From JAHEJE01 sp965216335 (lineage in GTDB: Bacteria > Pseudomonadota > Alphaproteobacteria > Rhizobiales > Aestuariivirgaceae), in assembly GCA_965216335.1 (NCBI GenBank), contig OZ244154.1, positions 3,720,001-3,784,000 on the forward strand: 64,000 nucleotides of DNA, read 5' to 3'. The notes beneath the pieces are model-generated. The model saw only the letters and a list, made by a program, of their open reading frames with translations, was not told the origin of the DNA and did no database searches. Shown here piece after piece: positions 34,457-43,666 of the stretch. Position 1 is the stretch's first letter; each line of letters begins with the position of its first letter. The position numbers were made by a program, and so were the translations under genes.

Positions 34457-34864
34457 CTAGCTGGTTTCGCTCGAGTTGGCCGCAAACCACACCGCCAGAT
34501 CGTCTTCTGTGACAGTGCCATCAGCAGCACCAAGGATGGTCTGGATGATGTCGGCCTGTTCCGGTGCGCACTCAAACCCGTTCATTTCAAGAAACACCAC
34601 CGCGGTGATGTAAGCCGTGCGCTTGTTGCCATCGTGAAAGGCGTGCCCTTTGACCAGACCGAAGCAATACGCCGCCGCCAGCCGAAAGATGTCCGGCCGC
34701 GGTTCTTCATAGTGCCACTTGTTGAGCGGGCGCCCGATTGCGGCCTTCAACAGGTTGTCATCTCGCACTTCACCGGACAAGCCACCAAACATCGCCACCG
34801 CCGACAGGCTGATCGCCGCAACTTCGCCCTCATCGATCCAAATCGGTTCGCGCAATCCGGTCAT
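34457..34864 (-). CDS. doc: death-on-curing (Doc/Fic) family toxin
   Basis: 135 residues. The Fic active-site motif HAFHDGNKRTAYITAVVFLEMNG (HxFxDGNKRT) lies at about residues 74-96, preceded by LLKAAIGRPLNKWHYEEP. Doc toxins phosphorylate EF-Tu and stop translation. The gene is 2 bp downstream of a small AbrB/MazE-like antitoxin gene, forming a two-gene type II toxin-antitoxin operon. Confidence 0.92.
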   Translation of the reverse strand: MTGLREPIWIDEGEVAAISLSAVAMFGGLSGEVRDDNLLKAAIGRPLNKWHYEEPRPDIFRLAAAYCFGLVKGHAFHDGNKRTAYITAVVFLEMNGFECAPEQADIIQTILGAADGTVTEDDLAVWFAANSSETS

Positions 34865-34866
34865 GC

Positions 34867-35094
34867 CTACTTGGCGAGTTCTTTCAGCGCCACCCGGTCG
34901 CGTGCCATCACCTTGCGTGCCGTCTCCATGGTCTTTTCGTATTTCGGATCATAAGGCGTCACCATCACCCCATGCGGCGTTTCCACCACGTGCAACGTAT
35001 CGCCTTCCCCGACGTTCAGCCGGTGGAGAATTTCCTTCGGCCATGTCGTGGCAAGAGAGTTTCCGGTCCTGCGAAGTTTAAGGCTGATGTCCAT
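34867..35094 (-). CDS. AbrB/MazE-type antitoxin
   Basis: 75 residues: MDISLKLRRTGNSLATTWPKEILHRLNVGEGDTLHVVE forms the swapped-hairpin AbrB DNA-binding domain. A basic helical tail (YEKTMETARKVMARDRVALKELAK) follows that probably contacts the Doc toxin. The ATG at 35094 is preferred over 35127 because the AbrB fold begins there. It should neutralise the adjacent Doc toxin and repress their promoter in the AT-rich stretch upstream (35095-35256). Confidence 0.88.
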   Translation of the reverse strand: MDISLKLRRTGNSLATTWPKEILHRLNVGEGDTLHVVETPHGVMVTPYDPKYEKTMETARKVMARDRVALKELAK

Positions 35095-35256
35095 CAGGCT
35101 ACTCCAAAATTTTACATATGTTAGCATAAATATACAACTCTTTCAATCTGAGACTAGCCTTATGCAGTTGTTCAACTCCCTTCATCGTGCTGGAAGACCG
35201 GTCCTTGAAAGAGAGCGAACGTTACCAACGTTCAGAAGAAGATTTGTGACAATCGA

Positions 35257-35904
35257 CTAGCGCCTACGCAACGATGAGATCCTCCGTCTCTGAACATTGG
35301 CTGCCCGCGTCAAAGGCTCCCTCAAGCTACCAAGGTCCCTTTCTTCCTGTCCTAGAATGAACTCCGACGGAAATCCAAAGCACCGAGTTGCGTGACCCAA
35401 GAGAACGAATGCCCACAAGTCTTGCCTGAATTCAGAATCAAGACCCGGCTCATTGTCCACAAGATGAACAACGCCATTATCAAATTCGGAAGGCACGACA
35501 GCGTTGTTTGTCTCGCAAATCGGAAGACCGTGTTCCTTCCAAAAGTTCTCGAAAGTGGGGATATCCAGAAAAGGTATTCTGTCCTTGATCCCGTGCAGTC
35601 GCAAATGAGTGGAGATTGGAAATGACAATCCTACCCTATCGCAAAGTAGGGAATAACGCTCCAAGCACGACCTCAATTGAAAGTGCAGCAAGGTCAGGTC
35701 AACTGCAACACATCCTGAAAGCCCTAGACGAATGCACTCACGAGTGAAGTCATCTCCATACCGCCAGTCTTGGAAGAATTGCTCGAAGTTGTCGGTGTTT
35801 CTCACAGCGCAACATGAAAACGATAGCGAAATGTGCACTCGACCATCTTTCATAAATCTGAAAGCCTCTTGGCATCTCTGCCTATCGATCGGGCTCATAT
35901 TCTT
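35257..35904 (-). pseudogene. C-terminal half of an AlbA_2-domain gene split by IS256
   Basis: Codons from KNM-SPIDRQRCQEAF to the stop at 35257 (about 215 residues) continue in the same frame as the N-terminal half at 37235-38008 once the IS and one target-duplication copy are removed. The first codons of the apparent ORF (MRKTLDTT) are IS-derived. The segment has a predicted mixed alpha/beta fold with FEQFFQDWRYGDDF and LLHFQLRSCLERYSLL; no family is recognised. It is AT-richer than the chromosome around it, consistent with acquired DNA. Confidence 0.85.
35895..35904. repeat. IS256 target-site duplication, left copy
   Basis: TCATATTCTT, identical to 37225-37234 on the other side of the element. 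IS256-family elements usually duplicate 8-9 bp, so one or two bases may match by chance. Confidence 0.85.
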
Positions 35905-37224
35905 GGTAGTGTCCAGAGTCTTTCGCACTTTTTGTCATGCGACGGCGGTTCCTTGGGGTTGGTTTTTCATTGCAGTCAGCGGGTCCATGTTCATGTAGCG
36001 CCTCGTTGACCACTGGGTTCCAGCAATGTGTCTCAACCTGGCTGCAGCCAGGTTGAGACAGGATTGTCCGTCCGGGAAAGCCCCGACCACCCTGGTTCGC
36101 CGTCTGATCTCGCGCATCAGCCGCTCCAGCGGATTGTTGGTGCGCAACTTGATCCAGTGACTGTCCGGGAACGCATAGAAGGTCAGCGTCTCGCCAATCT
36201 TGTCCTCAACCAGCTCTGCCGCCTTGCCCATGCGCTGGCGGCGCAGCTCGGCCGCGACCGCTTCGGCCTTGTCGGTGGCCGCCTGCCGGTTCTCCTGGGC
36301 ATGGATGGCCTTCAGCATGTGGCTCACCTGGCGCATCTTGCCTGCCGGCACATGACTGAAGACATTGCGATAGAAATGCACCATGCAGCGCTGCCACCGG
36401 GTCTCGGGCAGATAGTCGGCAACGCTCTCCACCAGGCCACGACAGGCGTCTGATACCACCAGCTCCACACCATTCAGGCCCCGGTCCACCAGATGGCGCA
36501 GGAACGACGACCATCCGGACTTGTCCTCCTTGGCCCCCTCGCAGATGCCCAGAACCTCGCGATAGCCATCCGAGGTCACGCCAATCGCCACCAGCAGCGA
36601 GACGTTGCGCACCTCACCGGCCCATGAGCGCTTCATCACGATACCATCGAGAAAGACATACGGATGTGAGCCCTCAATCGGCTTGTGGCGCCATTCCTCG
36701 ATCTTGGCATAGATCTTCTTGTTGAGGTTCGACACCGTCGACGGGCTCACCCGCGTGCCCCACAGCGCCTCGGTGATGTCTTCGACCCGGCGCACCGAAA
36801 CACCCGCCAGATACATCTCGATCAAAGCTTCCTCGACGCTGCTCTCGCGGCGCTGGTAGCGTTCTATGATCGCCGTCTCGAATGTTTGTCGCCGCAGCTT
36901 CGGCACCTTCAGCTTGACCGCGCCGGCCTTGGTGTGAAGCGACCGGTCGTAGCTGCCAGCGCGTGTGTCGGTCCGAGCCTCACTGCGCTCATACCGGCCA
37001 GCCCCGCACAACCGGTCGGCCTCGGCATCCAGCATCGCATTCAAGGCTTCTTCAACCGTGCCGCGCACCATCTCGCCAAGGTGATCGCGTATCCGCGCCT
37101 CGTCGATCTGGATCACCTGACCCATCGCCTTGGTCTCCGTATCATCACTCATCGTCTCGCTCCTCTCACTCAGTGTGAAAGGAACCACCGCATCAGGCAA
37201 ATGTGCGAAAGACTCTCTACGTTA
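35905..37224 (-). mobile_element. IS256-family insertion sequence
   Basis: About 1.32 kb. The left end carries AGAGTCTTTCGCAC from 35915, and the right end carries its reverse complement ending at 37216, so the inverted repeats lie about 10 bp inside each edge. A single transposase gene fills the element. It is flanked by a direct 10-bp duplication and is inserted in an AlbA_2 gene whose frame is restored by its removal, so the insertion is recent and simple. Confidence 0.92.
35935..37152 (-). CDS. IS256-family transposase (Mutator type)
   Basis: 405 residues. The DDE catalytic residues sit in SHPYVFLDGIVMKRSW (first Asp), ELVVSDACRGLVESV (second Asp) and LRTNNPLERLMREIRRRTRV (Glu). The core also has the CMVHFYRNVFSHVP signature. 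All are intact, so the enzyme is probably active. The ATG at 37152 begins MSDDTETKAMGQVIQIDEARI; the longer frame to 37200 runs into the inverted repeat. Confidence 0.95.
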   Translation of the reverse strand: MSDDTETKAMGQVIQIDEARIRDHLGEMVRGTVEEALNAMLDAEADRLCGAGRYERSEARTDTRAGSYDRSLHTKAGAVKLKVPKLRRQTFETAIIERYQRRESSVEEALIEMYLAGVSVRRVEDITEALWGTRVSPSTVSNLNKKIYAKIEEWRHKPIEGSHPYVFLDGIVMKRSWAGEVRNVSLLVAIGVTSDGYREVLGICEGAKEDKSGWSSFLRHLVDRGLNGVELVVSDACRGLVESVADYLPETRWQRCMVHFYRNVFSHVPAGKMRQVSHMLKAIHAQENRQAATDKAEAVAAELRRQRMGKAAELVEDKIGETLTFYAFPDSHWIKLRTNNPLERLMREIRRRTRVVGAFPDGQSCLNLAAARLRHIAGTQWSTRRYMNMDPLTAMKNQPQGTAVA

Positions 37225-37234
37225 TCATATTCTT
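37225..37234. repeat. IS256 target-site duplication, right copy
   Basis: TCATATTCTT, matching 35895-35904. In the disrupted gene this reads as the codons for K-N-M on the minus strand. Confidence 0.85.
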
Positions 37235-38008
37235 TGCGATGTAACCGTTGTCAAATGTAGCGAAACTGTTGTAGAGCCCACCCCCTTTTGATATCGGGCC
37301 TGGGCAAGTCATAAGAGTTTTGAACTCTGTGAACGAAATTCGCTCTTGGGGCGCTTGTTGCCAGATAAACCTCGGCAACAAGTGAATATCTAAATAACTG
37401 CCTCCATCCTCAAGACGGTCAGTATTGCTTGGCTGCGAAACAACCTCTCTGATGCGGGCGGTGTGTTGTGTTGATCGCGCCCACAGCTGGTCTAGAACAT
37501 GCCGGTCCGTCTCCGGTGCTGGGTCAGATTGATCCGCAACCCTTCTGAAAATACATCCGCGCTTGTGCACATGAGGCGCATGCAGGCTACTAGGAACCCA
37601 TACCGCAACAACTATTCGGTCTTTGCCCAAGCCGATCACCTCACACGGCCCGGACAGTGTTTGTACCTCGAAGTAAGGCGTTGGATTGACATTGTCGCGG
37701 AGGGATTGAGCTATGCTAGCAGTGCATTTTTCACGCGATGCGGCGTGCAAGCCAGGAAAGCTGCCCGCCGTGTTCTCTCCATCGTCGCTCTGCGCGACGC
37801 CATAGAAAATCCATCCTCCATATGTGTTTGCAAAACTGCTGATGGACTTGGCGATATCACTTGGTTTTGAAAGTTCAGATTTGTACTCGCAATACCAACC
37901 CTCCTTGGTCTTACGCAGCGCCGCCAAGTCGATTAAATCCAGTTGATCAATCGATTTGTGGAATGGACTGTAGTCAGTTGAATTGATCAACTGTCGATCA
38001 CCCCTCAT
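37235..38008 (-). pseudogene. N-terminal half of an AlbA_2 (Schlafen-like) domain gene split by IS256
   Basis: 258 codons before the insertion point; in the interrupted form the frame runs on to a stop at 37217 inside the IS. EGWYCEYKSELSKPSDIAKSISSFANTYGGWIFYGVAQ near residues 36-75 is the AlbA_2 (Schlafen AAA-type, PF04326-like) nucleic-acid-binding domain. VVAVWVPSSLHAPHVHKRGCIFRRV completes it. Joined to the other half it would give a protein of about 473 residues. It overlaps the msrB stop by 11 bp. AlbA_2 proteins include regulators and anti-phage proteins; the role here is unknown. Confidence 0.88.
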
Positions 38009-38411
38009 CCCTCACCAGCTTCAGCGCCACCCCGTTCATGCAGTAGCGCTGGCCCGTCGGCTGCGGGCCGTCCGGAAAAACATGGCCGAGGTGGGCATCG
38101 CACCGGGCACAGCGCACCTCGGTGCGCCGCATAAACAAGGAGCGGTCGGCGTGCTCGCCAACCGCATCGCCGTCAATCGGCTGAAAGAAACTGGGCCAGC
38201 CGGTTCCGGAATCGAACTTGGCCTCGGAGCGGAACAGCGGCGCCCCGCAGCACACGCAGTTGTACTGCCCCTTGGCCTTTTCGGAATTGTAGGGATGACT
38301 GAACGCCCGTTCCGTCCCGTGTTTGCGGGTGACGTAGAACTCGTCCTCGGACAGCTCTTGGCGCCACTCCTGCTCGGTCTTGCCGATGAACGTGTCAGGT
38401 TTGTCACTCAT
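37998..38411 (-). CDS. msrB: peptide-methionine (R)-S-oxide reductase
   Basis: 137 residues. CVCCGAPLFRSEAKFDSGTGWPSFFQPIDG carries two zinc-site cysteines and the GTGWPSF motif. RCARCDAHLGHVFPDGPQPTGQRYCMNGVAL holds the other zinc CxxC and the catalytic Cys in RYCMN. It repairs oxidised methionine in proteins. The start MSDKPDTFIGKTEQEW at 38411 is chosen over 38471 because the family begins there. Downstream it overlaps the split AlbA_2 gene by 11 bp. Confidence 0.96.
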   Translation of the reverse strand: MSDKPDTFIGKTEQEWRQELSEDEFYVTRKHGTERAFSHPYNSEKAKGQYNCVCCGAPLFRSEAKFDSGTGWPSFFQPIDGDAVGEHADRSLFMRRTEVRCARCDAHLGHVFPDGPQPTGQRYCMNGVALKLVRDEG

Positions 38412-38548
38412 CAATTCGCCTTTCCCGGTAAACCCGTGCCTGCCCTCTGGCCACGGGTCAATATAGTCCACCCGCCAGCCCCAGGAAGAGTACCGTCATA
38501 TCAACACCGTACAACACTTGGTGAAACTGGACGCCGGTGCCGTCCACC

Positions 38549-39001
38549 TCATTCATAGATGAGAGAGATCACCTCGGCGTGCAAGGCCGGCTTGCCCTGG
38601 CCTTCGATCTCAACGGTCACCCCGAGGTGGGCGCGCATCATGTCGGCCTCGGCGACACCCCTGTCCAGCCGCACTCGGCCGCGCACCCGCGCCCCGGCAT
38701 GAACCGGCGCAATGAACCGGACTTTGTTGCTGCCATAGTTAATCATACGTTTCGCCGAACCGATCGAGAACACGTCGTAGATGAACCGGGGCAGCAGCGA
38801 CAGAACGAGATATCCGTGCGCAACCGGCGGCGTACCCAGCTCGCGGCGGGTGCGTTCAGCATCCAGATGGATCCATTGGTCATCTCCGGTAAGTTCGGCA
38901 AACCGGCAAAGATCGCTCTGCGCCAGTTCCCGCCAGCCGCTGACGCCGATCTCCTGCCCCAGGAATTGAGAAAAATGAGAAAGATTTTTGAATTCAATCA
39001 T
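38549..39001 (-). CDS. MaoC-family hot-dog dehydratase
   Basis: 150 residues. DLCRFAELTGDDQWIHLDAERTRRELGTPPVAHGYLVLSLL contains the hydratase 2 motif (D..H near residues 41-45, with VAHGYLVLSLLPR). The C-terminal half VRFIAPVHAGARVRGRV is the second part of the hot-dog fold. MaoC/NodN-like proteins hydrate (R)-enoyl-CoA thioesters. Substrate unknown. It stands alone, with a roughly 300-bp promoter region shared with the divergent DUF2336 gene. Confidence 0.9.
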   Translation of the reverse strand: MIEFKNLSHFSQFLGQEIGVSGWRELAQSDLCRFAELTGDDQWIHLDAERTRRELGTPPVAHGYLVLSLLPRFIYDVFSIGSAKRMINYGSNKVRFIAPVHAGARVRGRVRLDRGVAEADMMRAHLGVTVEIEGQGKPALHAEVISLIYE

Positions 39002-39317
39002 TTAGCGCAAATTCCAAAGCCAGCCGCCTGGTGCGGCATGGCAACACGCGGCAACCTCGCCGGCCCCGCCCGACACAAACAGCAATCGGCCGCAGAAATG
39101 CATTGTTCGTTCGCCGCAACTCGTGGACACCTTGCAAACAACACGTCTGAACGCGGGTCGAAACACCCCGCGAACCGGCTCGCACTGAGCACCGGCCGCA
39201 GGCCAATCGGCCACCTGTCGGCACTCTCCCGCCGCCGCACGATGCAACCCATTAAACACTTTTACATGTGTTTCAGGTCTAATGCAGAAAATTGGTGGAG
39301 GAGTCCGCGAGGCAACT

Positions 39318-42300
39318 ATGTTCGACCCCGCAGAGCAGGACACCGGCGTATCGGGTGGGCCTGCCAACAACGAAGAATATGGGGAACAGGCGCAAATGCC
39401 GCAAACCCAAGCCGACGCAAGCCGGCCGGTCAGCCCTAAGGCGACCGCCGATGCCTTTCGCGCGCTTGCAGCCCGCCTGAACGGCGTTCCCCATGCTGTG
39501 CAACCGCCGGCAAACGAACAGCCGCAAGTCCACGATGGCGGTGCTGCCGACGGCCCCGGCCTCGCCGACGGCCATGTCATGCCGGCCGAGACCGTCGAGC
39601 AGCATGCCGCAGCGGCTGCATCGCATGACTCCGAACCGGCGCCATATGCACCAACTGAGGACGTGCATGCCGAGGCGTATGAGCCGCACGTAGCGACGGA
39701 CCAGCCGACACTTGATGCCGATCCTGCATCTGTTGAATACGCCGAAGGGTTTGATGCCGGTCAGGGTCTCGCCGCCGGCGCGGCCGAAGTCAGCGAAGTG
39801 CCCCCGGCTCCGGGTTACGATGAAGCCGGCCCTGTCCCGTTCGAGGACGCTGGCGTCGTTCCGGACATGCAGCCGGATGCCTGCACCGTTGAGGTCGCCG
39901 CAGGTGAGCAACCTCAATTCGACGCGCCGTTCGAAGCGGACCAGCCAGCCGCACCTGTGCAGGATGCATATGCCCAGCAAGCCGGCGAACCGCTTGCCGA
40001 CGCTGTGAATGTTGAACTGGCCGCCGCCGAATATGATCCCTCGGCCGAAGGCGTCGTTGACCCATCCGAACCGTCAGCCGAAGTGCCTGGCGCTGAAGCG
40101 TCTCATGACGTTTCCGCCTCCGCCCAAGGCGTCACAACCGATGATGCCACGGCGTATGTTGAAGACCCGCAACAGCCCGCCCCGGCGCAACCGGCGGAAT
40201 ATCCGGTCAACACCGAAATCGCTTCCGAGGAAGCGCCGCTCACCGCTGCCGTACACGATGGCGCCGCCATTGATGCGCTAACCGGTGCACCTGCTGAGCC
40301 CGAGACGGCTTCGAACGAAGCTGAGGCCGCAGATCAGCCGTTGGACAGCGAGGACGATTTCGAAATCGAGTTCGCTGTGCCCGCATCACTGCCGGATACT
40401 GAAGTCACCGGCGAAACCCTGCAGTCGGACCCAGCGCCGGACGAAGCGGCTGCCCCTGAAATTCCGCTGGTGGACCAAACACTTGAAACTGCCGAAGCAT
40501 CCGCTGGCGATGCTGACGATACCGATGAACTCGCCGCGATCAAGGAGATGCTGCGCAACGTCGGAACCTCGCAAGGGATATCCCCCTCTGAGATCGCGCC
40601 GGACGCGCAGATGCCTGAAGTGGACCAGGAGCCCGCTCAACAGGCGGACGCTGGCGAGCCGCTCACACAAGATGCAGAGCCCCAGCAGCACATCGTCGAT
40701 GCCGACACCCCCGCCGTTGTCGACTATCCGGTCAGCACGGTCATCGAGATCGATTTCGATGAGGATGAGCTGGAAGTTGATGGCACAGCGGCAGGTCAAT
40801 CCGAACACCTGGCGGACAGCGACGAAGGCTCAACCTCTGCGTTTGCCGATGCCGATGCGCCTACCGCCCCGCAGGCTGTAGTCACAGAACAAGCGGCAGA
40901 GCTGGAGCCGGGCGAGGGGGCGATGCCCGGTGCGCCCGAAGACACTCAGGTACAGCAGGACGATACGGATGCATCCCATGCCGCTGAGCCAGAGTCTGCC
41001 CAACAGGAAGCTTGCCAGGCCGCAGAGCCGGAGCCCCAGGACCGTCAGCCGGAAGCAATCGATCCACCCCTGGAGGTCGATGAGACAGAGCACCGCCAGG
41101 AGGTCGACCAGGCCTGCGCTGCAGCCGAGATCGCTGACCCGGATGCGACCGCGGAAGTTGAGACCGTGCAGCCAGAAGTGGTCGGCGAGACGGACACAGG
41201 TACCGCCGAAGCCCTCGACTGCGTCGATGCTGCAGAACTGACCGCGCTGCCGGACACTCCGGCCGAAATGGCTGAAGAAGCTGAAGCAACGGCCATCGTT
41301 GACCTGGAACAGACCTCGCAAACAGCCGCTGACGCGGCCGACAGCCCTGATGAAGAAAGCCACGTTGAAACGGCCGCAGATTCCGACGCAGAAGACATTG
41401 CCGTAGCCGAAGCCGAGGATGATGGTGCTGGTGAGCAGGATGGTCCGGTCGAGCATTCTGATGATGCAGCGCATCCCGCGACGGCCGAATCAGAGCCAGA
41501 GACCATAGTTGAGGCAGACGCTGGACAGCAAACCGGTGAACTCACCGACATCATGAGTTCAATAGCCGCAAAGTTCTCCGCAGAGCCCACAGAAGCTACA
41601 CCGGACCTGGCTGAACAGGCCGTCGACCCGGAAAACGTCTTTCTGGAGCCCGTGGAAGCCGGCGTCGATCTGGAGTTCGATGAGGCCAACACCGATCCCG
41701 AGGCCGGCGAAGCCGCCCGCACGCTGCTGGATATCATGTCGAAGCCGTCCGGCGCCTCGCAGCCGCAGGAACGCGCGCTTGCCGCCGACACCCTGCTGCG
41801 GCTGGTGACCAAGATTCCGGTCGTCAATCTGATTGGCCTCAGCGAACGCATTTGCATGATGGAGCAGCCGCCGGCGCTCCTGGTCAACAAGCTGATCCGC
41901 CATCCCGACACACGCGTTGCCGGGCCCATCCTCGAAACATGCAACGCCATCGCCGATCAGGTGCTGATGCCGCTGATTGCCAGAACAGATGACGAAAAGC
42001 GCCGCATGATCGCCCGGCGCCGGAACCTGTCGCCGGCGTTGTGCGATGCACTGCTCGAGTATGGCGACGCTTCGGTCTTGCTGACCATTGTCAGAAATCC
42101 CGGCGCGACCCTGTCGCACGATGCCTTCAACATCCTGAGCGAGCACGCCAAGACACAGCCCTCGCTGCAGGCCCCGCTGGTGACCCGCGGCGATACCCCG
42201 GCGCCCACGGCGTTTGAACTGTTCTGGTTCCTGCCGTCGGAGCTGCGGCGCTATGTGCTGTCGCGCTTCCTGACCGATTCCGAAACGCTGGACAAGATCC

Positions 42301-42725
42301 TGAAGATCGCCCTGGCCGTTGATACCTCGGTCGACATCAACGATCAGGCCGAGGCGAAGTTCCCTGAGCGTGATGTCGTCGAAGAGATCGTCTGTCTGAT
42401 CGAGGAAGGCACGGCAAATGACGCGGCTGAAAAGCTGGCGGCCGCTGCCGGTATCAACCAGGCCAATGCCCTGCGCATTATCTCTGATCCCGACGGCGAG
42501 CCGTTGTCGGTTGCAATGAAGGCCATGGGGCTTTCTCGCAACCAGTTCCTCGACGCCATGCAGCGCTGGCAGAACTCCGCCAACTGCCTGCTGAAATCCG
42601 ATCGCCCGACGGTTGAACTGCAGAATCTGTTTGATTCTCTGTCTTTCAACAAGGCCCGCGTCCTGCTGACCTACTGGGACTGGGCTGCCCTCGAATCAGG
42701 CCCGTACGCCCGCAAGGCTGCCTGA
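39318..42725 (+). CDS. DUF2336 protein with long acidic, disordered N-terminal region
   Basis: 1135 residues. The ATG at 39318 has GAGG seven bases upstream; an in-frame ATG at 39282 is the alternative. Residues about 40-780 are extremely rich in Ala, Glu, Asp, Pro, Gln and Val with very few Lys or Arg. This stretch lacks recognisable domains and should be disordered and strongly acidic. The C-terminal 330 residues (from ARTLLDIMSKPSG) form an alpha-helical DUF2336 domain: TKIPVVNLIGLSERICMMEQPPALLVNKLIRH, RRNLSPALCDALLEYGD, FELFWFLPSELRRYVLSRFL. DUF2336 is an alphaproteobacterial helical-repeat domain of unknown role. Confidence 0.85.
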   Translation: MFDPAEQDTGVSGGPANNEEYGEQAQMPQTQADASRPVSPKATADAFRALAARLNGVPHAVQPPANEQPQVHDGGAADGPGLADGHVMPAETVEQHAAAAASHDSEPAPYAPTEDVHAEAYEPHVATDQPTLDADPASVEYAEGFDAGQGLAAGAAEVSEVPPAPGYDEAGPVPFEDAGVVPDMQPDACTVEVAAGEQPQFDAPFEADQPAAPVQDAYAQQAGEPLADAVNVELAAAEYDPSAEGVVDPSEPSAEVPGAEASHDVSASAQGVTTDDATAYVEDPQQPAPAQPAEYPVNTEIASEEAPLTAAVHDGAAIDALTGAPAEPETASNEAEAADQPLDSEDDFEIEFAVPASLPDTEVTGETLQSDPAPDEAAAPEIPLVDQTLETAEASAGDADDTDELAAIKEMLRNVGTSQGISPSEIAPDAQMPEVDQEPAQQADAGEPLTQDAEPQQHIVDADTPAVVDYPVSTVIEIDFDEDELEVDGTAAGQSEHLADSDEGSTSAFADADAPTAPQAVVTEQAAELEPGEGAMPGAPEDTQVQQDDTDASHAAEPESAQQEACQAAEPEPQDRQPEAIDPPLEVDETEHRQEVDQACAAAEIADPDATAEVETVQPEVVGETDTGTAEALDCVDAAELTALPDTPAEMAEEAEATAIVDLEQTSQTAADAADSPDEESHVETAADSDAEDIAVAEAEDDGAGEQDGPVEHSDDAAHPATAESEPETIVEADAGQQTGELTDIMSSIAAKFSAEPTEATPDLAEQAVDPENVFLEPVEAGVDLEFDEANTDPEAGEAARTLLDIMSKPSGASQPQERALAADTLLRLVTKIPVVNLIGLSERICMMEQPPALLVNKLIRHPDTRVAGPILETCNAIADQVLMPLIARTDDEKRRMIARRRNLSPALCDALLEYGDASVLLTIVRNPGATLSHDAFNILSEHAKTQPSLQAPLVTRGDTPAPTAFELFWFLPSELRRYVLSRFLTDSETLDKILKIALAVDTSVDINDQAEAKFPERDVVEEIVCLIEEGTANDAAEKLAAAAGINQANALRIISDPDGEPLSVAMKAMGLSRNQFLDAMQRWQNSANCLLKSDRPTVELQNLFDSLSFNKARVLLTYWDWAALESGPYARKAA

Positions 42726-43011
42726 TCTTTGATCGGCCCACCGCCGGACCCGAACGCCGTACGCTCACCTGGCAACAGTTTGTAAGCTGTAATTGTTTGC
42801 AGTATTCGGGTTTTTTCAGAATTGTTTCGTGTACCGATAATCTTGATGTGAAATTCCTCGGTCGAACACACTTCTTTAGGGAAGGCTAGGCGTTGCAATC
42901 AATATTAAATTGTGTATATGCTGGCGAAAATTTTGGGAATCCATTGGACTGGTTATTTGACTCATAGTCTGGTGTTGGAGTTTAATCCGCGAAACCGCTG
43001 AGGTGCTAAGA
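42726..43011. promoter_or_regulatory. AT-rich regulatory region in front of mucR
   Basis: 286 bp with long A/T runs (for example TTCGGGTTTTTTCAGAATTG, and AATATTAAATTGTGTATATG), markedly AT-richer than its surroundings. MucR/Ros proteins bind AT-rich DNA and repress their own genes, so this is the expected autoregulatory target. Two GANTC sites (GAATC and GACTC) lie in its second half. No gene was seen in it. Confidence 0.5.
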
Positions 43012-43410
43012 ATGGAAAAGAATGCTGAAGTTGTTGAGTTGGCGGCAGACATTGTTGCGGCCTACGTCGGGAACAATGCGGTTCCGGCAAACGATTTGCC
43101 CAATCTGATCAATCAGGTTTATTCCGCCCTGGCCGGTGCCGTGTCCGGTGCGGCTCAGGCAGAAGCGGCGAAGACGCCGGCGGTGCCGATTCGGCGCTCG
43201 ATCACGCCGGATCACATCATCTGCCTTGAAGACGGCAAGAAGTTCAAGTCGCTCAAGCGGCACTTGAGAACCCATTACGACCTGACCCCGGAGCAGTACC
43301 GCGAGAAGTGGGGTCTGCCGGCCGACTACCCGATGGTTGCGCCGAACTACGCCAAGGCCCGCTCGGACCTTGCCCGCAAGATGGGCCTGGGTCAGCGCCG
43401 CCGCGGCTGA
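43012..43410 (+). CDS. mucR: MucR/Ros-family transcriptional regulator
   Basis: 132 residues. The zinc finger is CLEDGKKFKSLKRHLRTHYDLTPEQYREKWGLP. The first Cys is in IICLEDG; the second ligand of the canonical CxxC is replaced by Asp (CLED), as in many MucR members. The HLRTHY histidines are conserved, and the C terminus YPMVAPNYAKARSDLARKMGLG is diagnostic. MucR is a global H-NS-like regulator of exopolysaccharide, motility and cell-cycle genes in Hyphomicrobiales. The ATG at 43012 follows GAGG; a GTG at 43003 is in frame. Confidence 0.95.
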   Translation: MEKNAEVVELAADIVAAYVGNNAVPANDLPNLINQVYSALAGAVSGAAQAEAAKTPAVPIRRSITPDHIICLEDGKKFKSLKRHLRTHYDLTPEQYREKWGLPADYPMVAPNYAKARSDLARKMGLGQRRRG

Positions 43411-43666
43411 CCAATCATTGCAGCGCGGGCGTGACTGGCAGTGGTGCCGGCATACCCGCGCACACCGGTTTCCCTGAGACCTTTCTGAGAACCGGACCTC
43501 ATCGGCCGTACGCCGGACGTGCGGCTGATGTGATTCCCCGCCCAAGGCGGCCCGCAGCACAGTCTGGCTCGCACCCGGCACGCTTGTTTCAACGGAACTC
43601 CCTAAACATGCCGCTCTACACACCTCCGGCCAACGAAACGCTGGACAATGATGGCTTCCTGATATA

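Noticed and set aside
35215..35235. AACGTT-ACC-AACGTT as an operator of the Doc module
   Set aside because: It lies about 130 bp upstream of the antitoxin start, close to the end of the split AlbA_2 gene, so its link with the module cannot be supported.
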